Positions 30,328-39,627 of a DNA stretch of 64,000 nucleotides are shown here, in pieces (the first letter of the stretch is position 1; every line of letters begins with the position of its first letter). Below the pieces are notes generated by a model, which was not told the DNA's origin, did not search any database, and worked only from the letters and a program-made list of their open reading frames with translations. A program made the position numbers and the translations under genes. This stretch comes from Aquibium oceanicum (GTDB taxonomy: Bacteria; Pseudomonadota; Alphaproteobacteria; Rhizobiales; Rhizobiaceae): the NCBI RefSeq assembly GCF_001889605.1, contig NZ_CP018171.1, positions 3,122,501 through 3,186,500 of the forward strand, given 5' to 3'.

Positions 30328-30999
30328 TCAGGTCGACGAGTATCCGTAGATGTTGCCGCCGCGCTCGACGGCGCGCTGGTAGGCGGGCCGGGCGCGAATC
30401 CGGTCCATCCAGTTCCGGATGAGGTCGATGTCCTGTCCTTGCGCGATCCGCGTCACGCCGGCTTCCACGGGATAGCTCATGATGATGTCGGCGGCCGAAA
30501 ACGCATCGCCGGCGAACCAGCCGCCACGGGCGAGTTCCGCTTTCCAGAGTGCCACGTGATCGGCAAGTTGGGGATCGATTAGCCTTTCGCTGACAGCCTT
30601 CGAGATCGTCCGCGCCATGGGGCGCAGGAAGAACGGCATGCGCGACGGCAGGCTGGAAAAGATCAGCTTCATCACCAGCAGCGGCATTGCCGAGCCTTCG
30701 GCATAGTGCATCCAGTAGGTGTAGCGCAGGCGCTCGTCGGTCCCCGCCGGTGGTCGCAGCGTTTCGCCGCCATAGCGGTCGACCAGGTACTCCATGATCG
30801 CGCCGCTTTCGGCGATGACGCGGCCGTCGTCCTCGACCACCGGCGATTTCCCCAGCGGATGGACCGCTTTCAGGCTATCCGGCGCGCGGAACTCACTGGT
30901 GCGGCGATAGGTCTTGACGTCGTAGTCGACGCCGAGTTCCTCCAGCAGCCACAGGACGCGATGGGCGCGCGATTTCTCCAGGTAGTGGACGATGATCAT
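30328..30999 (-). CDS. Glutathione S-transferase
   Basis: A 223-aa protein with a thioredoxin-like N-terminal domain (MIIVHYLEKSRAHRVLWLLE; ELGVDYDVKTYRR; LGKSPVVEDDGRVIAESGAI for glutathione binding) and an all-helical C-terminal domain. Ser10 in KSRAHR is a candidate for the glutathione-activating residue, as in beta-class or YfcF-like enzymes. I start at 30999; a Met 12 codons earlier is possible. It is divergent from a dipeptide-type ABC transporter with a 168-bp gap, so the two may share a control region. Confidence 0.88.
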   Translation of the reverse strand: MIIVHYLEKSRAHRVLWLLEELGVDYDVKTYRRTSEFRAPDSLKAVHPLGKSPVVEDDGRVIAESGAIMEYLVDRYGGETLRPPAGTDERLRYTYWMHYAEGSAMPLLVMKLIFSSLPSRMPFFLRPMARTISKAVSERLIDPQLADHVALWKAELARGGWFAGDAFSAADIIMSYPVEAGVTRIAQGQDIDLIRNWMDRIRARPAYQRAVERGGNIYGYSST

Positions 31000-31167
31000 G
31001 ACCGAGTGCGCCTTCTGTGATGGATCGCGCATCATTAGCAGCCGTGGCCGGGAACGCGAACCCGCCGGTTATCCCGCGACGAGCTCTCACGTCGCGAAAG
31101 CCGATTTACTCCCGGCGCAATTCGCGCTTTGATCGCGCCACCGATCGCAAACAATGGGAGCAACAAA

Positions 31168-32649
31168 ATGACGATGTGGAAATCCGTCCTCGCCGCCGCA
31201 GCGGTGGCACTGGCATCGAGCACCTCCGCCATGGCGCAGCGGACCGATCTCGTCCTGGGCGTGGTCCTCGAGCCACCGCATCTCGACCCGACCGCCGGCG
31301 CAGCCGCCGCCATCGACGAGATCGTCTACGCCAACGTGTTCGAGGGCCTGACGCGCATCGATTCGGGTGGCGAGGTACAGCCCGCGCTGGCCGAAAGCTG
31401 GGAAGTGTCGGAAGACGGCAAGGTCTACACCTTCAAGCTCCACGACGGCGTCATGTTTCACGACGGCACCACGTTCGACGCCGAGGACGTGAAGTTCTCG
31501 CTCGATCGCGCCCGCGCGGACGATTCCACCAATGCGCAGAAGCCCCTGTTCGAGGCCATCAACACCGTGGAAGTGGTCGACCCGACGACGGTCAAGGTCA
31601 CGCTGAAGCAGCCGCAAGGCTCCTTCCTCTACAACTTGGGCTGGGGCGACGCCGTCATCGTCGCGCCCGAGAGCGCCGAGGGCAACAAGGAAAGCCCGGT
31701 CGGCACGGGTCCGTTCAAGTTCGACAACTGGGCCAAGGGCTCTTCCGTCACCATCGTCAAGAATCCCGACTACTGGGGCGATCCGGTCGCGCTGGACAAG
31801 GCCGAGTTCCGCATCATTCCCGATGCCGCAGCCGCCATTCCCGCGCTCCTGTCGGGCGACGTGCAGGCGTTTCCGAACATGCCGGCCGGCGACGCGCTGC
31901 CGCAGATCCAGTCCGATCCGCGCTTTTCTGTCGTCATCGGCGCGACCGAGGGCGAGACGATCCTCTCCACCAACAATGGCAAGGAGCCGTTCAACAATCT
32001 GAAGGTCCGTCAGGCGATCGCCCACGCGCTCGACCGCCAGGGAATCATCGACGCCGGCTCGTCGGGCCTCGGCGTGCCGATCGGCTCGCACTTCTCGCCC
32101 GCGAACGCAGCCTATGTCGATCTCACCGGCACCTACCCGCACGACGTGGAGAAGGCCAAGGCGCTGCTCAAGGAAGCCGGCTTCGAGAACGGCATCAAGG
32201 CGACGCTGAAGCTGCCGCCGCCCGCCTATGCCCGCGACGGCGGACAGGTGATTGCCTCGCAACTGCGCGAGGTCGGCATCGAACTCGAGATCATCCCTGT
32301 CGAATGGGCGCAGTGGCTCGACCAGGTGTTCAAGACGAAGGACTACGATCTCTCCATCGTCTCGCACACCGAACCGAATGACATCGGCATCTATGCGCGG
32401 GACGACTACTACTTCGATTATCACAACCCTGAGTTCAACAAGGTCATCGCCGATCTCGACGTCACCTCGGACCAGGCAAAGCGCAACGAGCTCTACGGCC
32501 AGGCGCAGAAGATCCTCGCCGACGACGCGGTCAACGGCTTCCTGTTCGAACTGCCGAAGATCGGCGTGTGGGACGCCAAGCTCGAAGGGATGTGGGAGAA
32601 TTCCCCCATCCAGGCGACCGACCTGACCGACGTGAAGTGGGGCGATTGA
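31168..32649 (+). CDS. ABC transporter substrate-binding protein, family 5 (peptide/nickel type)
   Basis: A 493-aa periplasmic binding protein. The signal peptide MTMWKSVLAAAAVALASSTS with AMA-Q is cut near residue 24. The family 5 fold is clear: VLEPPHLDPTAGAAAA, VYANVFEGLTRIDSGGEVQPA, SWEVSEDGKVYTFKLHDGVMF and FNNLKVRQAIAHALDRQ. A strong GGGAG lies 7 nt before the ATG. It heads the operon with permeases and ATPase; the ligand could be a di/oligopeptide or another small solute such as glutathione, which the divergent GST makes worth testing. Confidence 0.92.
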   Translation: MTMWKSVLAAAAVALASSTSAMAQRTDLVLGVVLEPPHLDPTAGAAAAIDEIVYANVFEGLTRIDSGGEVQPALAESWEVSEDGKVYTFKLHDGVMFHDGTTFDAEDVKFSLDRARADDSTNAQKPLFEAINTVEVVDPTTVKVTLKQPQGSFLYNLGWGDAVIVAPESAEGNKESPVGTGPFKFDNWAKGSSVTIVKNPDYWGDPVALDKAEFRIIPDAAAAIPALLSGDVQAFPNMPAGDALPQIQSDPRFSVVIGATEGETILSTNNGKEPFNNLKVRQAIAHALDRQGIIDAGSSGLGVPIGSHFSPANAAYVDLTGTYPHDVEKAKALLKEAGFENGIKATLKLPPPAYARDGGQVIASQLREVGIELEIIPVEWAQWLDQVFKTKDYDLSIVSHTEPNDIGIYARDDYYFDYHNPEFNKVIADLDVTSDQAKRNELYGQAQKILADDAVNGFLFELPKIGVWDAKLEGMWENSPIQATDLTDVKWGD

Positions 32650-32658
32650 GCGAGCTTC

Positions 32659-32683
32659 CTCCCTCCCCCTCGCGGGGAGGGAG
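32659..32683 (+). repeat. Intercistronic hairpin between binding protein and permease
   Basis: CTCCCTCCCC (32659-32668) and GGGGAGGGAG (32674-32683) form a perfect 10-bp stem with a 5-base loop. It has no T tract. It lies in the 47-bp gap between binding protein and permease, where such hairpins commonly protect the upstream mRNA and keep binding-protein levels above permease levels. Confidence 0.75.
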
Positions 32684-32696
32684 ACACTCTCGATAG

Positions 32697-33644
32697 ATGA
32701 CAGCTTTCCTCGCCAAGCGCCTCGCGGGCGGCCTCGTGACTTTGCTGGTTGCGTCCGTCGTAGTGTTTGCCGTGCTGGAGATCCTGCCGGGCGATCCCGC
32801 GCAGCTCATGCTCGGTATGAACGCGACCGACGCGACGCTGAACGCCCTGCGAGAGCAGATGGGTCTCAATGATCCCCTGCTGGTGCGCTATTTCTCCTGG
32901 GTCGGCGGCCTGCTGATCGGCGATTTTGGCCGCTCCTTCACCTATTCCTCGCCCGTCATCGAACTGATCGGCGAGCGCGCCGTCGTATCGCTTCCGCTCG
33001 CCATCATGGCTCTCCTGCTCTCGACCGCGATCGCGATCCCCGTCGGCCTGTTTGCCGCGGCGCGGCGCGGCAAGGCCGCCGACACGATCACCATGGGCAC
33101 GGCCCAGATCGGCGTCGCCATCCCCAATTTCTGGTTCGCTTTGATCCTCATCTACGTCTTCGCCGTCTGGCTGCGGCTGGTGCCGGCGGGCGGCTTCCCC
33201 GGCTGGGGCAACGGCATCTGGCCCGGCATCAAGTCGCTCATCATGCCGGCGGTCGCGCTGGCCCTGCCGCAGGCGGCGATCCTGGCGCGCATCACGCGCT
33301 CCGCGCTCCTGGAGGTGCTGGGCGAGGACTACATACGCACCGCCCGCGCCAAGGGCATGCCGCGCCGTGCCGTCCTGTGGCGGCATGCGCTGCGCAACGC
33401 CATGATCCCGGTGCTGACCATCCTGGGGCTGCAGTTCGCCTTCCTGCTCGCCGGCACCATCATCATCGAGAACGTCTTCTATCTGCCCGGCCTCGGCCGC
33501 CTCGTTTTCCAGGCGATCACGCAGCGCGACCTGATCGTGGTGGAAGGCGTCGTCATGCTGCTCGTCGCCTCGGTCGTTCTCGTCAACATCGTCGTCGACG
33601 TCTTCTACGCCGTCGTCGATCCGCGCCTGAGGGCGAACGCATGA
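32697..33644 (+). CDS. ABC transporter permease (DppB type)
   Basis: A 315-aa inner-membrane permease with about six membrane segments. N-terminal GGLVTLLVASVVVFAVLEIL, then a periplasmic loop and the EAA motif region (EDYIRTARAKGMPRRAVLWR) that docks to the ATPase. It ends ...DPRLRANA. It overlaps the next permease start by 4 nt (ATGA). This is the DppB/OppB subtype (large periplasmic loop after the first segment). Confidence 0.93.
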   Translation: MTAFLAKRLAGGLVTLLVASVVVFAVLEILPGDPAQLMLGMNATDATLNALREQMGLNDPLLVRYFSWVGGLLIGDFGRSFTYSSPVIELIGERAVVSLPLAIMALLLSTAIAIPVGLFAAARRGKAADTITMGTAQIGVAIPNFWFALILIYVFAVWLRLVPAGGFPGWGNGIWPGIKSLIMPAVALALPQAAILARITRSALLEVLGEDYIRTARAKGMPRRAVLWRHALRNAMIPVLTILGLQFAFLLAGTIIIENVFYLPGLGRLVFQAITQRDLIVVEGVVMLLVASVVLVNIVVDVFYAVVDPRLRANA

Positions 33645-34510
33645 GCGTCGACGCTTCCCCGCCGCCGCTGGCGCAGCGCTCCTTCCTGTCGGCGGCGTTC
33701 TCGAACGGCTCCTTCACCGCAGGCATCGTCATCACCGGGCTGATCGCGGCGATGGCGCTGGTCTCCTTTGTATGGACGCCCTACGACATCACCCGTCTGG
33801 AGGTCGCCGATCGGATGCAGGGCCTGTCCTGGGCGCATCCCTTCGGAACCGACCATTTCGGCCGCGACATCCTGACGATGATCATGATCGGCTCGCGCAA
33901 TTCGATCGCGGTGGCGATCGTCGCCGTCGTCATCGGCATGGGCGTCGGCGTGCCGCTCGGCTGCTGGGCGGCCGCGCGCGGCGGCTTCGTCGACGAGGCG
34001 CTGATGCGCTTCAACGACTTGGTCTTCGCCTTCCCTGCCCTGCTCTCGGCGATCCTCATCACGGCGATCTTCGGCCCGTCCGCTATCAATGCCATCATCG
34101 CCATCGGCATCTTCAACATCCCGGTCTTCGCCCGCGTCGCCCGCGCCGGCGCGCTCGCGATCTGGCCGCGCGAGTTCATCCTCGCGGCGCGGGCCGCCGG
34201 CAAGGGCAAGGCGCTCATCACCGTCGAGCACATCCTCCCCAACATCGCCTCGATGCTCCTGGTGCAGGGAACCATCCAGTTCGCGCTCGGCGTGCTGGCA
34301 GAAGCCGCGCTTTCCTATGTTGGGCTCGGCGCGCAGCCCCCCATGCCGTCCTGGGGGCGCATGCTGTTCGATGCGCAGACGCGCATGATGGTGGCGCCGC
34401 ATCTGGCGCTGTTTCCCGGCATCGCCATCGTGGTGACGGTGCTGGGACTGAACCTCATGGGCGACGGACTGCGCGACGTGCTCGATCCGAGACTGCGGCG
34501 CGAACGCTGA
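33641..34510 (+). CDS. ABC transporter permease (DppC type)
   Basis: A 289-aa second permease. SFTAGIVITGLIAAMALVSF is the first membrane segment; HPFGTDHFGRDILTMIMIGS is the DppC/OppC signature; REFILAARAAGKGKALITV is the EAA loop. It overlaps both neighbours by 1-4 nt, so the three membrane/ATPase genes are translationally coupled. Pairs with the upstream permease to form the channel. Confidence 0.93.
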   Translation: MSVDASPPPLAQRSFLSAAFSNGSFTAGIVITGLIAAMALVSFVWTPYDITRLEVADRMQGLSWAHPFGTDHFGRDILTMIMIGSRNSIAVAIVAVVIGMGVGVPLGCWAAARGGFVDEALMRFNDLVFAFPALLSAILITAIFGPSAINAIIAIGIFNIPVFARVARAGALAIWPREFILAARAAGKGKALITVEHILPNIASMLLVQGTIQFALGVLAEAALSYVGLGAQPPMPSWGRMLFDAQTRMMVAPHLALFPGIAIVVTVLGLNLMGDGLRDVLDPRLRRER

Positions 34511-36135
34511 TGGCCCTGCTCGAAATCGAAAAACTCTCTCTGTCGATCGCCGGGATGCCGATCCTGAAGAACGTCGACCTGTCGATCGGCGCGGGAGAGA
34601 CGATGGGGCTCGTGGGCGAGAGCGGGTCGGGCAAATCGATGACGGCGCTGACGATCATGAAGCTCCTGCCATCCGCCGCGCGCGCCACCGGCCGCGTCAC
34701 CTTTGACGGCATCGACATCCTCGCGGCACCCGAAGCCGCCATGTGCCGGCTACGGGGCGACGACATCGGCATGGTGTTCCAGGAGCCGATGACCGCGCTC
34801 AATCCGGTCAAGACGATCGGTGAGCAGGTCGCCGAGGGCATCCGCTGGCACACCGGCGCCAGCCGCGCCGACGCAGAGGCTTCCGCCCGCCGCATGCTCG
34901 ACCGCGTCGGCCTGCCGGAAGCAAAATTCCCACTTTCGCGCTACCCGCACCAGCTCTCCGGCGGCCAGCGCCAGCGCGTGGTCATCGCCATCGCCTGCGC
35001 GCTGAAGCCGAAGCTGCTGATCGCCGACGAGCCGACGACCGCGCTCGACGTCGTGCTGCAGGCGCAGATCCTCGACCTTCTGCGCGACCTCGTCGACGAG
35101 ATCCGGATGGGCCTGCTGCTGATAAGCCACGACCTGGCCGTCGTCACCGACATGGCCGACCGCATCACCATCCTTCGCCACGGCGATGTGATGGAGGAAG
35201 GTGAGACGGCCCGGACGCTGTCGGAACAGGTGCATCCCTACACGCGCCAGCTGGCCGAAGCCTCCATGCATGTGCCGGCCCGTCCCAACCGCCACGCCGC
35301 CTCGGCTGCCGGCGAGAACCTTCTCGAAGTCGACCGCGTCGTGCGGGACTATCCGGGCCGGCGGCGCTCGCTCTTCGACAGGCCGGCGCCGTTCCGCGCC
35401 GTCGACGGCGTCTCGTTTTCCATGAAACCCGGCCAGTCTGTCGCACTCGTCGGCCGCTCCGGCTGCGGAAAGTCGACGCTGGCGCGCATGATCCTGGCGC
35501 TCGACCGGCCGACCGCGGGGGAGATCCGCTTCCTCGGCGAGACGCTGACTGGCAGGGGCGAGGCCGAGCTGAAGCCCGCCCGGCGCAACATGCAGGTGGT
35601 TTTCCAAGACCCCTACGGCTCCTTCGATCCGCGCCACAAGGTGGAGCGGCTCGTCTCCGAACCGCTGCACGTGCTGGACCGGCAGCCTTCCACCGCCGAG
35701 CGCCGCGACATGGTCGCCGCCGCGCTGCACGAGGTGGGGCTCAGACCCGAGGACATGGACAAGTACCCGCACGAGTTCTCCGGCGGCCAGCGGCAGCGCA
35801 TCTCGATCGCCCGCGCCATCATCACCCGACCGAAGCTGGTGGTGGCCGACGAGCCGGTCTCCGCCCTCGACGTCTCGATCCGCGCGCAGATCCTCGACCT
35901 TTTCGCCGACCTGAACCAGCGCCTCGGCGTCGCCTACCTCTTCATCACCCACGACCTGACGGTGGCCCGCGCCATCACCGACGAGGTGATGGTCATGCAT
36001 GACGGCCGCATCGTCGAAGAAGGCCGCACCGGCGACGTACTCGACAATCCCCAATCGCAGGCCGCGAAAGACCTCGTCGACGCCGCCCCCGACCTTCGTC
36101 GCGCGATCAGGCGGAGGCTGGTGGAGCAGGGCTGA
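34510..36135 (+). CDS. ABC transporter ATPase, fused DppD-DppF
   Basis: A 541-aa protein with two complete ATPase modules in one chain. First module: Walker A GESGSGKS, signature LSGGQRQR, Walker B LLIADEPTTALD (residues ~1-260). Second module: Walker A GRSGCGKS, signature FSGGQRQR, Walker B LVVADEPVSALD (~275-540). It begins in a TGATG overlap with the permease stop. Fused DppDF-type ATPases are common in rhizobia and form a functional heterodimer equivalent in one protein. Both modules look catalytically intact. Confidence 0.94.
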   Translation: MALLEIEKLSLSIAGMPILKNVDLSIGAGETMGLVGESGSGKSMTALTIMKLLPSAARATGRVTFDGIDILAAPEAAMCRLRGDDIGMVFQEPMTALNPVKTIGEQVAEGIRWHTGASRADAEASARRMLDRVGLPEAKFPLSRYPHQLSGGQRQRVVIAIACALKPKLLIADEPTTALDVVLQAQILDLLRDLVDEIRMGLLLISHDLAVVTDMADRITILRHGDVMEEGETARTLSEQVHPYTRQLAEASMHVPARPNRHAASAAGENLLEVDRVVRDYPGRRRSLFDRPAPFRAVDGVSFSMKPGQSVALVGRSGCGKSTLARMILALDRPTAGEIRFLGETLTGRGEAELKPARRNMQVVFQDPYGSFDPRHKVERLVSEPLHVLDRQPSTAERRDMVAAALHEVGLRPEDMDKYPHEFSGGQRQRISIARAIITRPKLVVADEPVSALDVSIRAQILDLFADLNQRLGVAYLFITHDLTVARAITDEVMVMHDGRIVEEGRTGDVLDNPQSQAAKDLVDAAPDLRRAIRRRLVEQG

Positions 36136-36254
36136 GACGTTCCCTTCTCCCGGTTCACGGGGGTCCGAAGGACGGGCGAGACGAGCGGCTCGCCCCGGCA
36201 ATGTGGCCCGAAGGGCAGGATGTGGGGCCTCGCAGCGTCCTGCGCCTCGTCTCC

Positions 36255-36686
36255 TCAGGCCGCGCCGCCCACGATCTCCCGCGGATCCAGTTCCAGCACT
36301 TCGAGCGTGCGCCGCAGGAGCCGCACCTCATGCTCGCTGATGTTGCGGTCGGCCTTGGCGATCTCGGCGAGGTGCCGTCCGAGTTCGACGCGGCGCTCGC
36401 GCGGAAGCGTACGGAACAGCGCCAGCGCCTGGGAGCCGGTCGTCTCGTAGCCGAAATCCTGCAGATAGCGGATGACGCCGCCGAGACTGTCCTCCGGAAT
36501 GCCGAACGAATCGCGGCAGATGCGGCGGAACGTCTCCAGTTCCTTCTCCTCCACCGCACCGTCGGCGAGAATCATCCTGAAGAGGAGCAGGAGCTCCGCC
36601 GTCAGCACCGGATCGTCGGCAACGCGGCGTATCGCCGGATCGCCTTCGAACAGCATCCGGACCCGCGACAAGAAACCTTCAGGCAT
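36255..36686 (-). CDS. TerB-like domain protein
   Basis: A 143-aa cytosolic helical protein with two related half repeats, each centred on an acidic metal-binding-type stretch: LADGAVEEKELETFRR and KADRNISEHEVRLLRR. This is the TerB/DjlA-N pattern seen in tellurite-resistance and related stress proteins, though no ter operon is nearby. It is monocistronic, convergent with the ABC operon. Function outside the family label is unknown. Confidence 0.8.
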   Translation of the reverse strand: MPEGFLSRVRMLFEGDPAIRRVADDPVLTAELLLLFRMILADGAVEEKELETFRRICRDSFGIPEDSLGGVIRYLQDFGYETTGSQALALFRTLPRERRVELGRHLAEIAKADRNISEHEVRLLRRTLEVLELDPREIVGGAA

Positions 36687-36814
36687 ACCGAATCCCCCGC
36701 GCCAGATGTCCCGAAGCTACAGGGATTCCATCCTCGCGCAATCCGGGCCGCCGCCCGCCCTTCCGGCGGCCCTCGCTTTGCCCTATTTTGCAGGCCACGA
36801 ACCGGAAGCGGCGC

Positions 36815-37651
36815 ATGGACGAGACGAGGACGCGGCAGAACGCGACGGTGCCAGCGGGATACGCCCCACTGATGCTGCGGCGGCCGGTTCGGCCGGACCT
36901 CGCGGCCGACGTCTTTTCCATCGTCGGCTACCGCGAGAACGGCGACCGGCTCCGGGGCTCGCTCGAAATGGCGCCGCTGGTGGTGCCGCTCATCATCAGC
37001 TTCGGCGAGCCCTTCGAGATCGCGCTCGGCCGCGCGCCGACACCCCGGGACCGCTACGGCAGCTTCACGTCGGGGCTCTATCCCGGCTTCGTCATGATCA
37101 ATTCGACCGGCGGCGCAGAGTGCATCCAGGTTGATTTCACCCCGACCGGCGCCTTCCGCTTCTTCGGCCTGCCCATGTCCGAGATTGCCAACCGGATGGT
37201 CGGCATCGACGATCTGGCCGACCCGCACATCCGCGAACTGCGCCAGCGGCTCGGCGAGGAGGACGACTGGGAACGGCGATTCGCGCTCGTGGAGACGTTC
37301 CTGATCGCGCGCCTCCGCAGCGGCCCGGCGGCCTCGCCGGAAATCGCCTGGGCCTACGACCGTATCCTGCGGCGGCGCGGCGGCGAGCGCGTCGCCGACA
37401 TCGCAACCGCGCTCGGCTGGAGCCGCAAGCATCTCGCCGAACGCTTCCGCACCGAGATCGGCATCGGTGCCAAGGCGGTCTCGCGCATGGCGCGCTTCAA
37501 CCGCGCGCTGGAGATCGCCCGTCAGGAAGCGCGGCGCGACTGGGCCGGCATCGCGGCCGATTGCGGCTATTCCGACCAGGCGCATCTGGTGCGCGAATTC
37601 AGGATATTCTCCGGCAGTTCGCCCACCGCGCTGGCGCCGCATCTCGCCTGA
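36815..37651 (+). CDS. AraC-family transcriptional regulator
   Basis: A 278-aa regulator with an N-terminal cupin-like effector domain (SLEMAPLVVPLIISFGEPFE) and a C-terminal double HTH (GGERVADIATALGWSRKHLA, ARRDWAGIAADCGYSDQAHL, VREFRIFSGSSPTAL). The DNA-binding region keeps the expected spacing. Start ATG 36815 has GGAAG ~7 nt upstream. It is directly upstream of a VOC gene (82-bp gap) in the same direction and is the likely regulator of that gene. Confidence 0.85.
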   Translation: MDETRTRQNATVPAGYAPLMLRRPVRPDLAADVFSIVGYRENGDRLRGSLEMAPLVVPLIISFGEPFEIALGRAPTPRDRYGSFTSGLYPGFVMINSTGGAECIQVDFTPTGAFRFFGLPMSEIANRMVGIDDLADPHIRELRQRLGEEDDWERRFALVETFLIARLRSGPAASPEIAWAYDRILRRRGGERVADIATALGWSRKHLAERFRTEIGIGAKAVSRMARFNRALEIARQEARRDWAGIAADCGYSDQAHLVREFRIFSGSSPTALAPHLA

Positions 37652-37733
37652 AGCGACGGTTACATTTCTTCAAGACCGGCCGGCGCGCCGAGGGCAGGAT
37701 GCGACCCGTCATCCCAACCGGAAAGGAAATGCA

Positions 37734-38150
37734 ATGGACATCGAAGCCCCCCGCATCTACCCCACCCTGCGGTTCCGCGACGCCGCGAAGATGATCGACT
37801 GGCTCTCCGAGGCCTTCGGCTTCACCGTGCATGCGAAACACATGGCCGATGGCAAGGTCGTCCACGCCGAGCTCGCACTCGGTTCCTCGATGATCATGTG
37901 CGGCGACGTGAAGGACGACGCCTACGGCGCCATGGTCGGCGCGCCGGAAAGTCAGGGCGGCAAATCGGTCTACATCGCCATCGACGACGCCGACGTTGCC
38001 TGCGAGCGCGCCCGGGCCGCCGGCGCCGAAATCCTCGAGGAACCCGTCGACCGCGACTACGGCAGCCGCGACTTCATCTGCCGCGACCCGGAAGGCAACG
38101 TCTGGTGCTTCGGCACGTATTGGCCCAAGGCGCAGGAGAATGCGGGATAG
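37734..38150 (+). CDS. VOC-superfamily protein (glyoxalase/PhnB-like)
   Basis: A 138-aa single VOC module: MDIEAPRIYPTLRFRDAAKM, then LSEAFGFTVHAKHMADGKVV, ELALGSSMIMCGDV and DFICRDPEGNVWCFGTYW. The C-terminal DPEGNVWCFGTYW has the metal-proximal layout of the PhnB/bleomycin-resistance group. Start ATG has AAAGGA 6 nt upstream. It may detoxify or bind a small molecule under control of the upstream AraC protein. Confidence 0.88.
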   Translation: MDIEAPRIYPTLRFRDAAKMIDWLSEAFGFTVHAKHMADGKVVHAELALGSSMIMCGDVKDDAYGAMVGAPESQGGKSVYIAIDDADVACERARAAGAEILEEPVDRDYGSRDFICRDPEGNVWCFGTYWPKAQENAG

Positions 38151-38324
38151 GAGGTCGGCGCCCCCGTTTGAAAGCATGAGGGCGTTCGCGCGCCTCTGTG
38201 CGCCTTTTCAACAACCCCTCCCCGGCTCTCTACTTGCCGCACAACTTCTGTGTCCGCGCTCGTGTTGCGCGGACGAACCGTTGGTCTACACTGGACGGCC
38301 AGAACAGACGTCAGGGAGGACGTT

Positions 38325-39500
38325 ATGGACGCCGTCGTCGACGCCGCCACCGGCCAGTTCGAACTCAACGAGGACCAGCGCGCGATCCAGGAGATGGCGC
38401 GCACCTTCGCCGCCGACCGGGTCGCGCCGAACGCGCTGCAGTGGGACAAGGACCGGCATTTCCCCGATGACGTGATCCGCGAGACCGGCCCGCTCGGCTT
38501 CGGCGGCATCTACGTGCGCGACGACGTGGGCGGATCGGGCCTTGGCCGGCTCGACGCGGTGCTGATCTTCGAGGCGCTCTCCTACGCCTGCCCTGCCTTC
38601 TCCTCCTTCATCTCCATCCACAACATGGCTTCGTGGATGATCGACCGTTTCGGCAGCGACGAGCAGCGCCAGCGGCTCCTGCCGCCGCTGACCTCGATGG
38701 AACAGCTCGCCAGCTATTGCCTGACCGAGCCCAACTCCGGCTCCGACGCCGCGGCCCTGCGCACGAAGGCGGTCCGCAGCGGCGGCAACGGCTCCGACTA
38801 CGTGCTCAACGGCGCGAAGCAGTTCATCTCGGGCGCAGGCGACAGCGACGTCTATGTCGCCATGGTGCGCACCGGCGAGGATGGGCCGCGCGGCATCTCC
38901 ACGCTGGTGATCCCCAAGGATGCGCCGGGCCTGTCCTTCGGCTCGGTCGAGAACAAGATGGGTTGGCATATGCAGTCCACCCGACAGGTGATCTTCGAGG
39001 ACTGCAAGGTGCCGGCCGAAAACCTGCTGTCGGGCGAAGGCGCGGGCTTCCGCATCGCCATGGCCGGGCTCGACGGCGGCCGGCTCAACATCGCCGCCTG
39101 TTCGCTGGGCGGCGCGCAGTCGGCTTTCGACAAGTCCATCGCCTATGCCGCCGAGCGCAAGGCCTTCGGCAAGACCATCGACCAGTTCCAGGCCATGCAG
39201 TTCAAGTTCGCCGACATGGAGACCGACCTCCAGGCCTCGCGCATGCTGCTCTACACCGCAGCCGCCAAGCTCGACGCCAAGGCCCACGACGCCGGCAAAT
39301 GGTCGGCCATGGCCAAGCGCTTCGTTACCGACCGCGGCTTCGACGTCGCCAACGAGGCGCTCCAGGTGCTCGGCGGCTACGGCTACCTGCACGACTACGG
39401 CATCGAGAAACTGGTCCGCGACCTGCGCGTCCACCAGATCCTCGAAGGCACCAACGAGATCATGCGCGTCATCATCGCCAGGCATCTGGTGGGGAAGTAG
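38325..39500 (+). CDS. Acyl-CoA dehydrogenase, isobutyryl-CoA dehydrogenase-like
   Basis: A 391-aa FAD enzyme. The catalytic Glu lies in QILEGTNEIMRVII, the substrate/FAD blocks ASYCLTEPNSGSDAAALRT and YGYLHDYGIEKLVRDLRVHQ are present, and the length is that of short/branched-chain enzymes. A 3-hydroxyisobutyrate dehydrogenase gene follows, so it probably works in valine degradation (isobutyryl-CoA to methacrylyl-CoA). Start ATG 38325 has an ideal GGGAGG about 6 nt upstream; the longer open frame is not needed. Confidence 0.9.
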   Translation: MDAVVDAATGQFELNEDQRAIQEMARTFAADRVAPNALQWDKDRHFPDDVIRETGPLGFGGIYVRDDVGGSGLGRLDAVLIFEALSYACPAFSSFISIHNMASWMIDRFGSDEQRQRLLPPLTSMEQLASYCLTEPNSGSDAAALRTKAVRSGGNGSDYVLNGAKQFISGAGDSDVYVAMVRTGEDGPRGISTLVIPKDAPGLSFGSVENKMGWHMQSTRQVIFEDCKVPAENLLSGEGAGFRIAMAGLDGGRLNIAACSLGGAQSAFDKSIAYAAERKAFGKTIDQFQAMQFKFADMETDLQASRMLLYTAAAKLDAKAHDAGKWSAMAKRFVTDRGFDVANEALQVLGGYGYLHDYGIEKLVRDLRVHQILEGTNEIMRVIIARHLVGK

Positions 39501-39507
39501 CAGTCCA

Positions 39508-39592
39508 GGCAGTCGGCAGTCGGCAATAGGCAGTCGGAACTGCCGCACCCGCTACCTTCCCCCGACTGCCGACTGCCGATTGCCCACTGCCG
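39508..39592. repeat. Inverted array of 7-bp repeats between acyl-CoA dehydrogenase and mmsB
   Basis: Left arm 39508-39535: GGCAGTC, GGCAGTC, GGCAATA, GGCAGTC. Right arm 39564-39591: four complementary units (GACTGCC, GACTGCC, GATTGCC, CACTGCC). The arms are ~26 bp apart and would fold into a long stem. No T run follows. It may act as an mRNA stability element or a repeat-expansion scar between the two genes. Confidence 0.7.
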
Positions 39593-39627
39593 CTCTACCA
39601 ACTCATCCACCCCGGAGGACCCCCCAC

